From assembly GCF_022410515.1 (NCBI RefSeq), contig NZ_JACSDI010000002.1:308067-372066 (forward strand): a stretch of DNA of 64,000 bases. Direction: 5' to 3'. A program made the translations under genes and the position numbers. Shown piece by piece: positions 32,117 through 40,069 of the stretch. The notes beneath the pieces are model-generated. The model had not been told where the DNA came from. It was given only the letters and a program-made list of their open reading frames with translations, and searched no databases. Every line of letters begins with the position of its first letter. The stretch's first letter is position 1. This DNA comes from Shewanella cutis (GTDB lineage Bacteria > Pseudomonadota > Gammaproteobacteria > Enterobacterales > Shewanellaceae).

Positions 32117-32383
32117 TTACTCGCTGTGGGCTAAATTTAGCTCACCACCAATAAACTTACATACAAACACGGCTTTGCCCCACTTCTCATGGGCGGCTTG
32201 CATTTCGGTGGCCAGCATCGACATCACATCCGAATAGTCGCCGCACACTTGGGTTGCCATTGCATTAGTCACGCGCTCAATCGTTGGATAACTGTCCAAA
32301 CGATGAATAAACCATTTAATTGGATCGAGGTAGTTTTCATTAAAAGGATACATGCTAATTTCGGCGGACAGTTTCATCTTCAA
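32117..32383 (-). CDS. Small YkoF/MTH1187-like thiamine-binding domain protein
   Basis: 88 residues, no signal peptide. KLSAEISMYPFNENYLDPIK, TNAMATQVCGDYSDVM and the C-terminal AVFVCKFIGGEL follow the layout of the YkoF/MTH1187 thiamine-binding fold: strand, helix, strand with a conserved T-Q near the ligand, then helix and strand. Bacillus YkoF binds thiamine as a two-domain protein; this is a single domain and would act as a dimer. It lies inside the riboswitch operon between receptor and carrier. The domain call is from pattern memory. Confidence 0.75.
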   Translation of the reverse strand: MKMKLSAEISMYPFNENYLDPIKWFIHRLDSYPTIERVTNAMATQVCGDYSDVMSMLATEMQAAHEKWGKAVFVCKFIGGELNLAHSE

Positions 32384-32479
32384 TCCTTATTTCAAATACT
32401 TATCATAAAAATAACCGCACCGTGAAACGGTATAGCATGAAGCCTCAAGTCTCTCTCCACAGCGCGGCTAGCTTGGGTA

Positions 32480-34729
32480 CTACATAAACTTAACGTTCAG
32501 TGTTACCCCAATTTGGCGTGGGTCGCCGTAACGGATATATTGTTTTTCCGCCCAGCCATTATCGGGCTCATTACCAAAATAGAAGCCACGAACGCCATAT
32601 TCTTCATCAAATAGGTTGCGGCCCCATAAATACGCCGACCACGCACTTGCCTCATAACCTAAACGCGCATTCACAACAGTATATGGCTCGGAGCGCGAGT
32701 CGTTGCTGTCTGAGTAGTAAAACTCACTCTTACCACTCATATTGACGTTGGCAAACCAACCCGAGTTCGCACGGTAGGTACCGCCTAGGCTATAGGTTAA
32801 GTGCGGTGAATGGGCCAGATCGCGCCCCGTTAAATCTACAAACTGGTCTTCAGCCACCTCGTATTGATAATCACCATAGGCGGTATTTAAATAACCAACG
32901 CTAGAATATAAATGCCAATTACTGTCGATATACCAATTAGCATCAATCTCTAAGCCATAGTTTTTTGAACTTCCGGCATTATCGATAAAAAGAATAAACT
33001 CACTTAAATCTTCAGGATTTTGTTTAGATGCAGATACTTGTTGGTCTTGTCTATCCATATAAAAAAGAGCAACATTTGTACTTAACGCTCCTGATAACCA
33101 TGCGGATTTAAGACCTAATTCATAGTTATATAAAGTTTCAGTATTAAACTCCTTTTTATCACTGAAATCAGCAGGAAGTGTCATATTAAAACCACCCGCT
33201 TTATATCCTCTAGCAACTCGAATGTAAGCATTATGCTGTTCATTAAGTGCTTTACTTAAAGCAAGATGACCACCCCACATTGTTTCTGATGGTGAAAAAT
33301 TATCCAGATTTGTATCGCTATAATCACTCGAGCGATTCTCTAACCTCAGTCCAAGTGACAATAAATAATCATTACTCATATCAATATCGAGTTGACCAAA
33401 TATTGCGTAATTTTGCGCATCATATGTTGAGTCTAAATATTTAGTTCTTTCATTAAAACTGGGGTTCAAACCACCATTACTATATTTGGCATAGTCGATC
33501 AGACTGTTATCTTCCTGCAAACTCGAAAAATAAACGCCAATTAACCAATCTGTAGACTCGTTAAATATTCTTCCAGCATCACTTGAAGTAAGACGTAATT
33601 CTTGTGTAAAGGTTTTTCTCTGCCCCACTTTTGACCATGTTGCATCATAAACACAAGGTAACTTTCCGATTGAATTCCAATCCGCATCATAAATATCACA
33701 TTGCTTCGATGCCCAATACTCAGAATTGGCCCAATCACCATCGTAACTATAATGATGATCGGTATTGGCAAATGATGTTAGCGAGGTCAACTCAAACTGC
33801 TCAGCCCCCGAATAAGTCGCTTTAAAACCTGCGCCCGTGGTGCGCTGGCTATCGACACCCGGTTGATCAGATAGGGTGTTTGTAGGGTCGTTGGTTAAAC
33901 TCCACACATCATAACCGTTATCAAAATCGGCATGCAGCAGGGTTAAATCGAGTTGCAGATCATCGGTGGCATACCAACGCAATTTCGCGCGGCCGGTAAA
34001 TTCATCACGGCCATTAGTATCTTCTTTATTTAAATACAGATTATCGCGATAACCGTTTTGCTGATGTTGCTGCAGTGCCACGCGGTACAACAATTTGCCC
34101 GAATCGCTCAAGGGGCCAGAGCTAAAGCCACTGAAGGTTTGCAAATCGTCATTTCCTAAAGAAACCTCGGCGCCATGTTCAAACACATCGGTTGGGTCAT
34201 TACTCTTAAGGTAAATTAAGCCCGCTAATGCATTGGCGCCATAACGCGTCCCTTGCGGACCGCGTAACACTTCAACCTGCTGCAGATCGTACATGCTCGA
34301 CACCATGCCGATACCGGATAAATCAATATCATCAACAATATAGCCTACCGATGAGTTAGGCGCGCCTTGATATTGCTCTTGCTCACCCACGCCACGGATC
34401 TGGAAATACTTGGGGCGTGAACTACCACCTGACCAGTTAAAGTTGGCGATGGAGTTCATCACATCTTCAAAGTGCTGGGCGTTTTCATCTTGAATTTGCT
34501 GGGCATCAATAACGGTAATGCTTGAAGGCATTTTTTCTAAACTGGCACTGCGAAAATCCGCCGTAACCACCATGATTTCCATATCATTATTGGGATCAGG
34601 CTTGTCGATAGCATCGGTTTGCGCCCATGCCGACGCACTTAACGCCGCAGAGACGGCCAGCGCTAATGGTGCACGAGTTAACGATATCGTGAAGATTGAA
34701 GATTGGTTGTTAGACTTTTTGTTAGACAT
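32480..34729 (-). CDS. TonB-dependent outer-membrane receptor, probable thiamine receptor
   Basis: 749 residues. A signal peptide (about 1-36, ending ASAWA) is followed by a TonB-box-like segment EIMVVTADF at 51-59, a plug domain (KMPSSITVIDAQQI; LQQVEVLRGPQGTRYGANALAG) and a long beta barrel ending IGVTLNVKFM. It would bring thiamine or a thiamine phosphate through the outer membrane with energy from TonB-ExbBD. The assignment rests on the TPP riboswitch directly upstream and the co-directed pnuT. Residues about 316-590 are encoded by DNA that is much more AT-rich than both ends. Confidence 0.88.
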   Translation of the reverse strand: MSNKKSNNQSSIFTISLTRAPLALAVSAALSASAWAQTDAIDKPDPNNDMEIMVVTADFRSASLEKMPSSITVIDAQQIQDENAQHFEDVMNSIANFNWSGGSSRPKYFQIRGVGEQEQYQGAPNSSVGYIVDDIDLSGIGMVSSMYDLQQVEVLRGPQGTRYGANALAGLIYLKSNDPTDVFEHGAEVSLGNDDLQTFSGFSSGPLSDSGKLLYRVALQQHQQNGYRDNLYLNKEDTNGRDEFTGRAKLRWYATDDLQLDLTLLHADFDNGYDVWSLTNDPTNTLSDQPGVDSQRTTGAGFKATYSGAEQFELTSLTSFANTDHHYSYDGDWANSEYWASKQCDIYDADWNSIGKLPCVYDATWSKVGQRKTFTQELRLTSSDAGRIFNESTDWLIGVYFSSLQEDNSLIDYAKYSNGGLNPSFNERTKYLDSTYDAQNYAIFGQLDIDMSNDYLLSLGLRLENRSSDYSDTNLDNFSPSETMWGGHLALSKALNEQHNAYIRVARGYKAGGFNMTLPADFSDKKEFNTETLYNYELGLKSAWLSGALSTNVALFYMDRQDQQVSASKQNPEDLSEFILFIDNAGSSKNYGLEIDANWYIDSNWHLYSSVGYLNTAYGDYQYEVAEDQFVDLTGRDLAHSPHLTYSLGGTYRANSGWFANVNMSGKSEFYYSDSNDSRSEPYTVVNARLGYEASAWSAYLWGRNLFDEEYGVRGFYFGNEPDNGWAEKQYIRYGDPRQIGVTLNVKFM

Positions 34730-34730
34730 A

Positions 34731-34756
34731 GGACCTCAAATACATGTTTGAGATCC
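34731..34756 (-). promoter_or_regulatory. Hairpin that hides the receptor's ribosome binding site
   Basis: In the mRNA, GGATCTCAAA pairs over all 10 positions (one G-U) with TTTGAGGTCC. The 3' arm contains GAGG, the only Shine-Dalgarno candidate, 4-5 nt before the ATG. It sits 35 nt after the TPP aptamer, so it is the likely expression platform for translational control. Confidence 0.7.
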
Positions 34757-34791
34757 GGCAACGAATAAGCGATTCAGAAGTGTGCTGTTGA

Positions 34792-34889
34792 TTGGCCCAT
34801 TCCTACGCCGGTATTAGCCGGATCAGGTTCTAAGGGTTCGTCTGATGACATCTCAGTCTGCCGAATTTTGGCAAACACCCCTTGGCGGC
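34792..34889 (-). promoter_or_regulatory. TPP riboswitch (thi-box)
   Basis: Read on the minus strand, the conserved blocks occur in order and at normal spacing: AAGGGGTG, CTGAGA (34851-34856), ACCC, GAACCTGATC (34821-34830) and TAATACCGGCGTAGGAA (34800-34816). It lies in the leader of the TonB receptor gene and would switch the thiamine uptake operon off when thiamine diphosphate is plentiful. Confidence 0.95.
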
Positions 34890-34893
34890 GCTT

Positions 34894-34899
34894 AGTATA
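34894..34899 (-). promoter_or_regulatory. -10 element of the riboswitch operon
   Basis: TATACT on the minus strand; transcription would begin about 7 nt later, exactly at the 5' edge of the aptamer. The -35 region is poor. Confidence 0.6.
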
Positions 34900-35047
34900 C
34901 ATGACGAAAATAATAAAGTAGACACACTTGTGCTGGCGATACCCTTAAATGTCACTAAAACCTTGTCTTTCTAAAGAATGTTAAAAGTCTTATGCAAAAC
35001 GCCGCAGCCCAAATGCCTAAAATCGCCAGTCAACTCCTTTGGCCCAT

Positions 35048-35076
35048 TTGACCGCTTATCACGATAATGTTATAGA
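35048..35076 (+). promoter_or_regulatory. Sigma-70 promoter of the Crp/Fnr-type gene
   Basis: TTGACC (35048-35053), 17-bp spacer, TATAGA (35071-35076), about 38 bp before the ATG at 35115. Confidence 0.65.
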
Positions 35077-35114
35077 AGGCCGCCATTGCACATAGGATAA
35101 GAGGATAATACTCA

Positions 35115-35795
35115 ATGCAGCTAAAACCGTTAGCTAAAGGACGTTATAGCCAGCGATGGGAGCAAGACTATCCCCTTATTGAAGCGGTGATACTCAGCTG
35201 TATCAGCGAAGTTAAAATGCTTAAAAAAGGCGCTCACCTCATGACACAAGGTGAAGCCATAACCTCATTGGTGTTGGTAAAACAAGGGCGCGTATCACTT
35301 GGCCATACCGCCAGAAATGGCCGATGCTTTCAATTAGGGACTATCGATTGTGATTCGCAACTTTTTGGTGAAATGGAGTTTTTTACTCAGTATCACTGTC
35401 AGTTGGATATTATTGCCAATGAGCCATTAGAAATTATGGTCATTAGTGCCGAAAAACTGCAGCACTCCCTTGGGCAACATCCACAGCTAGCGTTATTTTT
35501 CGCCAGTGCCATTGCCATTGACTACCAAGACACCGTCGATATTTTTACCCGGCGCCTGCTGTATCCCATCAGCTATAACGTGGCATACGATATTTACCAC
35601 GAATATTTAAATGATTTACCCGTCGATGGCTTTAGTAAACGCTATTTAGAGGCGGAGCGATTCGGTACAACCGATCGCGTCTACCGAAGAGCACTACAAC
35701 TGCTTGAAGAACGTGGCCTGATTGAACGAAACAAAGAAGGGATTAGGATTAAAGATCTCGATGCACTTAAACAATTTGTTGAAGCTGCGATATAA
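35115..35795 (+). CDS. Crp/Fnr-family transcriptional regulator (YeiL-like)
   Basis: 226 residues: cyclic-nucleotide-binding-type beta barrel (about 30-120, KKGAHLMTQGEAITSLVLVKQGRVSLG and QLFGEMEFFT), a dimer helix, and a C-terminal winged helix (about 170-215). The FNR cysteine cluster is absent and the cAMP-binding R-S pair of CRP is not present, so the signal is unknown. The build resembles E. coli YeiL, which is encoded beside nucleoside genes; here a nucleoside-type module converges on it. The link to that module is inference. Confidence 0.82.
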   Translation: MQLKPLAKGRYSQRWEQDYPLIEAVILSCISEVKMLKKGAHLMTQGEAITSLVLVKQGRVSLGHTARNGRCFQLGTIDCDSQLFGEMEFFTQYHCQLDIIANEPLEIMVISAEKLQHSLGQHPQLALFFASAIAIDYQDTVDIFTRRLLYPISYNVAYDIYHEYLNDLPVDGFSKRYLEAERFGTTDRVYRRALQLLEERGLIERNKEGIRIKDLDALKQFVEAAI

Positions 35796-35802
35796 CCGAA
35801 TT

Positions 35803-35844
35803 AAAAAAGCCCACTCGCGAGGTTATTTATTCGCAAGAGTGGGC
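35803..35844 (-). terminator. Terminator for the MFS-deoD unit
   Basis: GCCCACTC and GAGTGGGC plus an inner GCGA/TCGC pairing; TTTTTT follows on the minus strand. Confidence 0.75.
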
Positions 35845-35871
35845 CAAATCAATTAACGTCGCAAATGAACT

Positions 35872-37026
35872 TTAGGCCGCAGCGGGTTTTATTCGACCTG
35901 AAACAATCAACATGATAAATATCGCTACATAAAGTAGCGGAATAACATACATCACCGTCTGCAATCCAATAATGCGTTCAAAGAATGAGCTAATGGCGGG
36001 ACTAAACATCGCGCCCGTGCTACCACTGATCAGAATATAGGACACATTTTTACTGCTGGCTTTTTTCACAAAAGACACGCCATAAGCAATAAATGCGTTG
36101 TAAAGAGCTGCGCACACAAAGCCATAACCATAGGTTAAATAACCGATCCAATTAAGCTTATCGGTCGTCACAATCATAAAGGTGATGACCATAGCAAGGC
36201 CGATAATCCCAACTAAGAAATGGTGAATTTTTACCCGAGTCACAATCAGCGTCGAAATTAACGCACCAATCAGTGCAGCAGACCAATATTGAGTAATAAT
36301 ATTACCCGCTTCTTCAAATGGAATATCAAATTTTTGCTTAACAAATAAAGGGGCCCAGGTTAAAAACGTGTAGAGCGCTAGCATGCCTAAAAATAACCCA
36401 ATGCCACCGCTAATAATGCCGAAATTCCATTCAGATTGTTGCTTATCTTCCGTATTCGATGATTGCTCACATAGCGAAAAATTAGTGAACAAGGTAATAA
36501 TCACGGTTCCTAACGCGACTAAACCTACGGCTAAGTAACTGTAACTCCAAGACAATGAACTTGTGAGTGCGTAAGTAGTGATTAAAGGGAAAATAACTCC
36601 CGCAATATTAAATGTGGCATCTTGCACGACGAGCATGGTGCTTTGTAATTTCTCTTGCCACACAGATACCACTATCGTACCCGCAATACATAAGCCTACA
36701 CCGCCACAAAAACCAATTAACGTCATGGCGACCATCACGACTTGTAGAGAAAGGGTGAGATGTAACGCCAGAGCACACAATGCCACTAGACTGTAACTTA
36801 TCAGCGTAATTCTTTTGATACCCAATTTTTCAATAAAGAAAAATGCGGCAATTGTTCCCGCCAATGCGCCACCATTAAGCAAGGAGAATATGGAGGCAAC
36901 GTCATTCACGTTTGCTGCAAATTTATCCGCTATGGGTTCAATCAGCATCCCAAATTGAGTTGCAAAACCCGCCATAATAAAGTTAGCGAGAAAACTAATC
37001 GCGGTTAAGGTGATTTTATTATTCAT
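35872..37026 (-). CDS. MFS transporter, TsgA-like
   Basis: 384 residues with about 12 membrane helices and a short cytoplasmic loop after helix six (CEQSSNTEDKQQSEWN). The N-terminal pattern ISFLANFIMAGFATQFGMLIEPIADKF and the loop FIEKLGIKR fit the TsgA/FucP-like branch of the major facilitator superfamily. deoD ends 50 bp upstream on the same strand, so the two are probably one unit and the carrier may import purine nucleosides. That substrate is inference from context only. Confidence 0.75.
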   Translation of the reverse strand: MNNKITLTAISFLANFIMAGFATQFGMLIEPIADKFAANVNDVASIFSLLNGGALAGTIAAFFFIEKLGIKRITLISYSLVALCALALHLTLSLQVVMVAMTLIGFCGGVGLCIAGTIVVSVWQEKLQSTMLVVQDATFNIAGVIFPLITTYALTSSLSWSYSYLAVGLVALGTVIITLFTNFSLCEQSSNTEDKQQSEWNFGIISGGIGLFLGMLALYTFLTWAPLFVKQKFDIPFEEAGNIITQYWSAALIGALISTLIVTRVKIHHFLVGIIGLAMVITFMIVTTDKLNWIGYLTYGYGFVCAALYNAFIAYGVSFVKKASSKNVSYILISGSTGAMFSPAISSFFERIIGLQTVMYVIPLLYVAIFIMLIVSGRIKPAAA

Positions 37027-37076
37027 ATTGTCATTCCATCAGTGAAATGCTAAGGGTACAAAGGATAGCCTTAACC

Positions 37077-37781
37077 CTAATTAAGTGCGGTTTCTAAGGC
37101 GAGTTCAATCATATTATTGAAAGATAGCTGCCGCTCTTGCGCCGTGGTTTCTTCACCCGTTAAACAGTGGTCTGATACCGTCAGAATGGCTAACGATTCA
37201 ATTCCCTGTTGGTGTGCTAAGCCATAAAGTCCAGCTACTTCCATATCAATACCTAATACCCCGAAACGCTCAAGCGCTGGGATCATATCTTCGTCAGGAT
37301 CATAATAAAGATCGCCACTAAATACGTTGCCAACTTTCACGCTAATGCCTTTTTCATTGGCTTTGGTGTAGGCTTTATGCAGTAAGGAAAAGGTGGCTGA
37401 GGTCGCCATATGGTAGCCACTGCTGCGTTTAGCATTCGTCGGGGAATCGGTGCCTGCGGCTTGAGCTAAAATCACATCGCGCATTTCGACATGCTGTTGG
37501 GTCGCCCCTAAACTACCGATACGAATAATGCGTTTCACGCCAAAAAAATTAATTAACTCATGGCCATAAAGCACCATCGATGAAATACCCATGCCATGGC
37601 CCATCACCGAAATGCGTTGCCCTTGGTAATAGCCTGTGTAACCCAGCATATTGCGAACGTTAGTCACTTCTACGGCATCTGTAAGATAGGTTTCAGCGAT
37701 ATATTTCGCCCGCAGTGGATCGCCTGGCATAATAACAGTTTCAGCAAAATCAGTGGGTTGTGCATTAATATGAGCCGTCAT
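37077..37781 (-). CDS. deoD: Purine nucleoside phosphorylase DeoD-type
   Basis: Cleaves purine (deoxy)ribonucleosides with phosphate to base and sugar 1-phosphate. With the ATG at 37781 it has 234 residues; GAGG lies 8 nt upstream. The longer reading from 37823 adds 14 unrelated residues. Family marks are VIMPGDPLRAKYIAETYL, GMGISSMVLYGHEL, IRIGSLGA and DMEVAGLY, plus TVSDHCLTGEETTA near the end with the catalytic aspartate. The hexameric class is indicated. It lies outside a deoCAB operon and next to a carrier, as a probable scavenging pair. Confidence 0.93.
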   Translation of the reverse strand: MTAHINAQPTDFAETVIMPGDPLRAKYIAETYLTDAVEVTNVRNMLGYTGYYQGQRISVMGHGMGISSMVLYGHELINFFGVKRIIRIGSLGATQQHVEMRDVILAQAAGTDSPTNAKRSSGYHMATSATFSLLHKAYTKANEKGISVKVGNVFSGDLYYDPDEDMIPALERFGVLGIDMEVAGLYGLAHQQGIESLAILTVSDHCLTGEETTAQERQLSFNNMIELALETALN

Positions 37782-37970
37782 AGTTCTATCCTCATGTGGT
37801 AATATGCAGATAGTAGTGCTCAAACACGAAAACTTTTTAGGACTAAAGTCCGGATTTTCTCTTGCAACGCCCCTTTTTTGTTAAAAGTGGATAATTTGTC
37901 GCAACGTTTATACTTAGCATCATAAACCTTAGTAACAAAATACGGCTTAACACATTGTATTTGATACAAA

Positions 37971-38005
37971 TAAAAAAGACTTACTCAGCAAATGGAGTAA
38001 GTCTT
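37971..38005 (-). terminator. Terminator of the ycfL-type gene
   Basis: AAGACTTACTC pairs with GAGTAAGTCTT over 11 bp; TTTTTATTT follows on the minus strand. Confidence 0.75.
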
Positions 38006-38064
38006 ATTAGAATATGTTTTAATCAAAAATGCAGAAAAACCAGTGCAAACTCAATAGCAGTAAA

Positions 38065-38460
38065 CTAGTTTGAATAGGTCTCGCGCACATAAACGTCGAA
38101 TTTCACCACTTGGGTATTAGGCGCTACTGCCGACACTTGCAACTGTTGTTTACCATGCAATTTAACCGATTTCCAACTGCTACCTTCATCTTCAATAGTA
38201 AAACCGCTGGCGTCAAACCAAGTAAACTTGTATTGCACTCGCATATCGCTAGAAGATTTACTGACGATCAGTGCGGAACCTTGGATAAGATCCCCCACCC
38301 GGCGCGCCTCAACCCCTTGCACACTGATATCACGGGCAAAGCTCTTGCTATCGACGCGAGTTTCACCCAATGCACTCACTGAAATACCCGCTGTATTAGA
38401 AGAGCAGCCACCAAGTGTCAGTGCCGCTGCTAGCATTAATCCACTGTAAATTGATTTCAT
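38065..38460 (-). CDS. ycfL: YcfL-family lipoprotein (DUF1425)
   Basis: 131 residues from the ATG at 38460 (GAGG 9 nt upstream; a GTG five codons earlier is less likely). The signal peptide ends in lipobox LGGC. The mature domain has the beta-rich DUF1425 pattern, with VGDLIQGSALIVSKSS, FTWFDASGFTIEDEGSSWK and APNTQVVKFDVYVRE. The function is unknown. E. coli ycfL is close to hinT, and hinT is 1.1 kb away here, so the association is conserved with an insertion of two thioesterase genes. Confidence 0.85.
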   Translation of the reverse strand: MKSIYSGLMLAAALTLGGCSSNTAGISVSALGETRVDSKSFARDISVQGVEARRVGDLIQGSALIVSKSSSDMRVQYKFTWFDASGFTIEDEGSSWKSVKLHGKQQLQVSAVAPNTQVVKFDVYVRETYSN

Positions 38461-38577
38461 GTTGTTTTCCCTCACTCAAAAAACCTTAGCGACAAACGAC
38501 TTATGGGCAATGACACTAATCGAATCGAGCTGAACTTAGGCTTAACGCGAAAACGCCAGTTCAGCTCAAAGCAGTTG

Positions 38578-39057
38578 TTAATCAATTAAAAAATGCGCCC
38601 GTGCGGTGGCAATCAACTGTTTACGATTGGTTTGCCAGCAATTGATATTCACGTTAGCGACCCGTCGACCTTGGCGGGTAATCCTGCACTCGGCAAAGCT
38701 GTCTTTATGTAAGCCCGCACGCAGGTAATCAATCGAGAAATCAACCACCTTAGGTACTTTGGCTGTTTGCATAAATACCATTAACTGCACGATCGCTGAC
38801 ATTTCCATAAAACCAGCAATAACACCACCGTGAATGGCGGGCAGAATGGGATTACCAATATTGTCATCCTTGGCGGGGAGTTTAAAAATCAACTCATCGC
38901 CAAACCGCTCCACCTTCATGCCAATAAACTTAGCATAAGGTACGTGCTCGAGTAGATGCCCAAAATCGTTAAGCTCGGTCGCCCGTTTAACAATCCCTTG
39001 TACATCAAGGATTTTAGACTCCGTTGGTATAGTATCGGTCGTCTTATTTGAGCTCAT
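38578..39057 (-). CDS. PaaI-type hotdog thioesterase, second of a pair
   Basis: 159 residues with the PaaI/YbgC-like signature ILPAIHGGVIAGFMEMSAIVQLM and the strand VVDFSIDYLRAG; ARRQGRRVAN-like TRQGRRVANVNI follows. Such proteins hydrolyse acyl- or aryl-CoA esters. In place of the usual acid in the helix, the sequence reads FMEMSA, so the glutamate may serve. Its first 14 bases overlap the preceding gene in another frame, which indicates translational coupling. Confidence 0.82.
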   Translation of the reverse strand: MSSNKTTDTIPTESKILDVQGIVKRATELNDFGHLLEHVPYAKFIGMKVERFGDELIFKLPAKDDNIGNPILPAIHGGVIAGFMEMSAIVQLMVFMQTAKVPKVVDFSIDYLRAGLHKDSFAECRITRQGRRVANVNINCWQTNRKQLIATARAHFLID

Positions 39058-39571
39058 TTGTCTCTCCTAAGGGCGGCACTGCTTCTCCCATCAAGGCTTG
39101 TCTAAAGGCATCGCCTACCATTTCAGGGCTGATACGCATAAATGAGCCCACCGCATGAGCAATGGGGTCATCGATACTGTCCTGATAGGCAATGGCGCGG
39201 GTAAAAGCGATATTAGATGACAACTTATAACACTCAGCAAAGCCATAAACCGATTTATGGGGCTGCGCGGGCTTCATATAATCGACGCGTAAGTCGAGGG
39301 TGGGCGAAATCTCTAAGGATTGATATTTTTGAAAAATCGCACTCACCACCGCACTGCCACAGGCGGTGTCCATCAAGGTGGTGATCACCCCACCATGGAT
39401 AACGCCAGTATCTGGATAACCAATTAACTCAGTGCTATAGGGTAACTCAATTAGCACATGGTGCTCACTGGCTTCGAGCACGGTAAGCCCTAAGCGACGG
39501 CACTGGGCGAGCTGATCGACAAACCGCTGGGCCATTTGAGTCAGCGGAAAAAAATCGGGATTAACCTTCAT
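39044..39571 (-). CDS. PaaI-type hotdog thioesterase, first of a pair
   Basis: 175 residues. [28 protein letters not shown] contains the HGG turn and the helix aspartate of PaaI-family thioesterases; [11 protein letters not shown] is the central strand. It differs clearly from the next gene, so the pair is not a recent duplication and may form a heteromer or act on different acyl-CoAs. Its start overlaps the hinT stop by 4 bp (ATGA arrangement), and its end overlaps the next gene by 14 bp. Confidence 0.83.
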   Translation of the reverse strand: MKVNPDFFPLTQMAQRFVDQLAQCRRLGLTVLEASEHHVLIELPYSTELIGYPDTGVIHGGVITTLMDTACGSAVVSAIFQKYQSLEISPTLDLRVDYMKPAQPHKSVYGFAECYKLSSNIAFTRAIAYQDSIDDPIAHAVGSFMRISPEMVGDAFRQALMGEAVPPLGETNELK

Positions 39572-39924
39572 TGACCTTGGCTCAGCATGGGTCCCAGTGG
39601 CTCTCCGCCGACGAGATGAATATGGATATGGTACACTTCCTGTCCGCCATGTTTATTACAGTTCATGATCAAACGATAACCGTCTTTGGCAATCCCCGCC
39701 TCTGCTGCCAGTTTGGCTGCCACAGTCATCATCCGGCCGAGTGCTGGTTCATCCGAGGCTTTCATATCATTTGCGGTTGGGATCAAATGATTCGGCACAA
39801 TCAGAATATGGGTTGGCGCCTTTGGCGAGATGTCTCTAAAAGCAGTCACCAGCTCGTCTTGATACAGAATGTCGGCGGGAATTTCGCGGCGGATAATTTT
39901 GCTGAAAATGGTTTCTTCGGCCAT
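39568..39924 (-). CDS. hinT: HIT-family purine nucleoside phosphoramidase HinT
   Basis: 118 residues with the histidine triad HIHIHLVGG near 99-107 and the N-terminal [20 protein letters not shown] typical of HinT. It hydrolyses adenosine 5'-phosphoramidates and AMP-lysine. AAGGAGGA lies a little upstream of the ATG at 39924. It leads a tightly overlapping three-gene unit with two thioesterases and diverges from the M61 peptidase gene. Confidence 0.93.
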   Translation of the reverse strand: MAEETIFSKIIRREIPADILYQDELVTAFRDISPKAPTHILIVPNHLIPTANDMKASDEPALGRMMTVAAKLAAEAGIAKDGYRLIMNCNKHGGQEVYHIHIHLVGGEPLGPMLSQGQ

Positions 39925-40069
39925 GGGGAGTCCTCCTTGGGGTAATTGGGATAGTATACTAGCAATTCAATGCGTTGTGTCTCCAGATATTTTGCGTTTC
40001 ATTTGCCTGTTGTGCGTATTTTTGGCAGCATGACGCCCATTAAAACGCAGCGGTTTTACAGGATAAATT

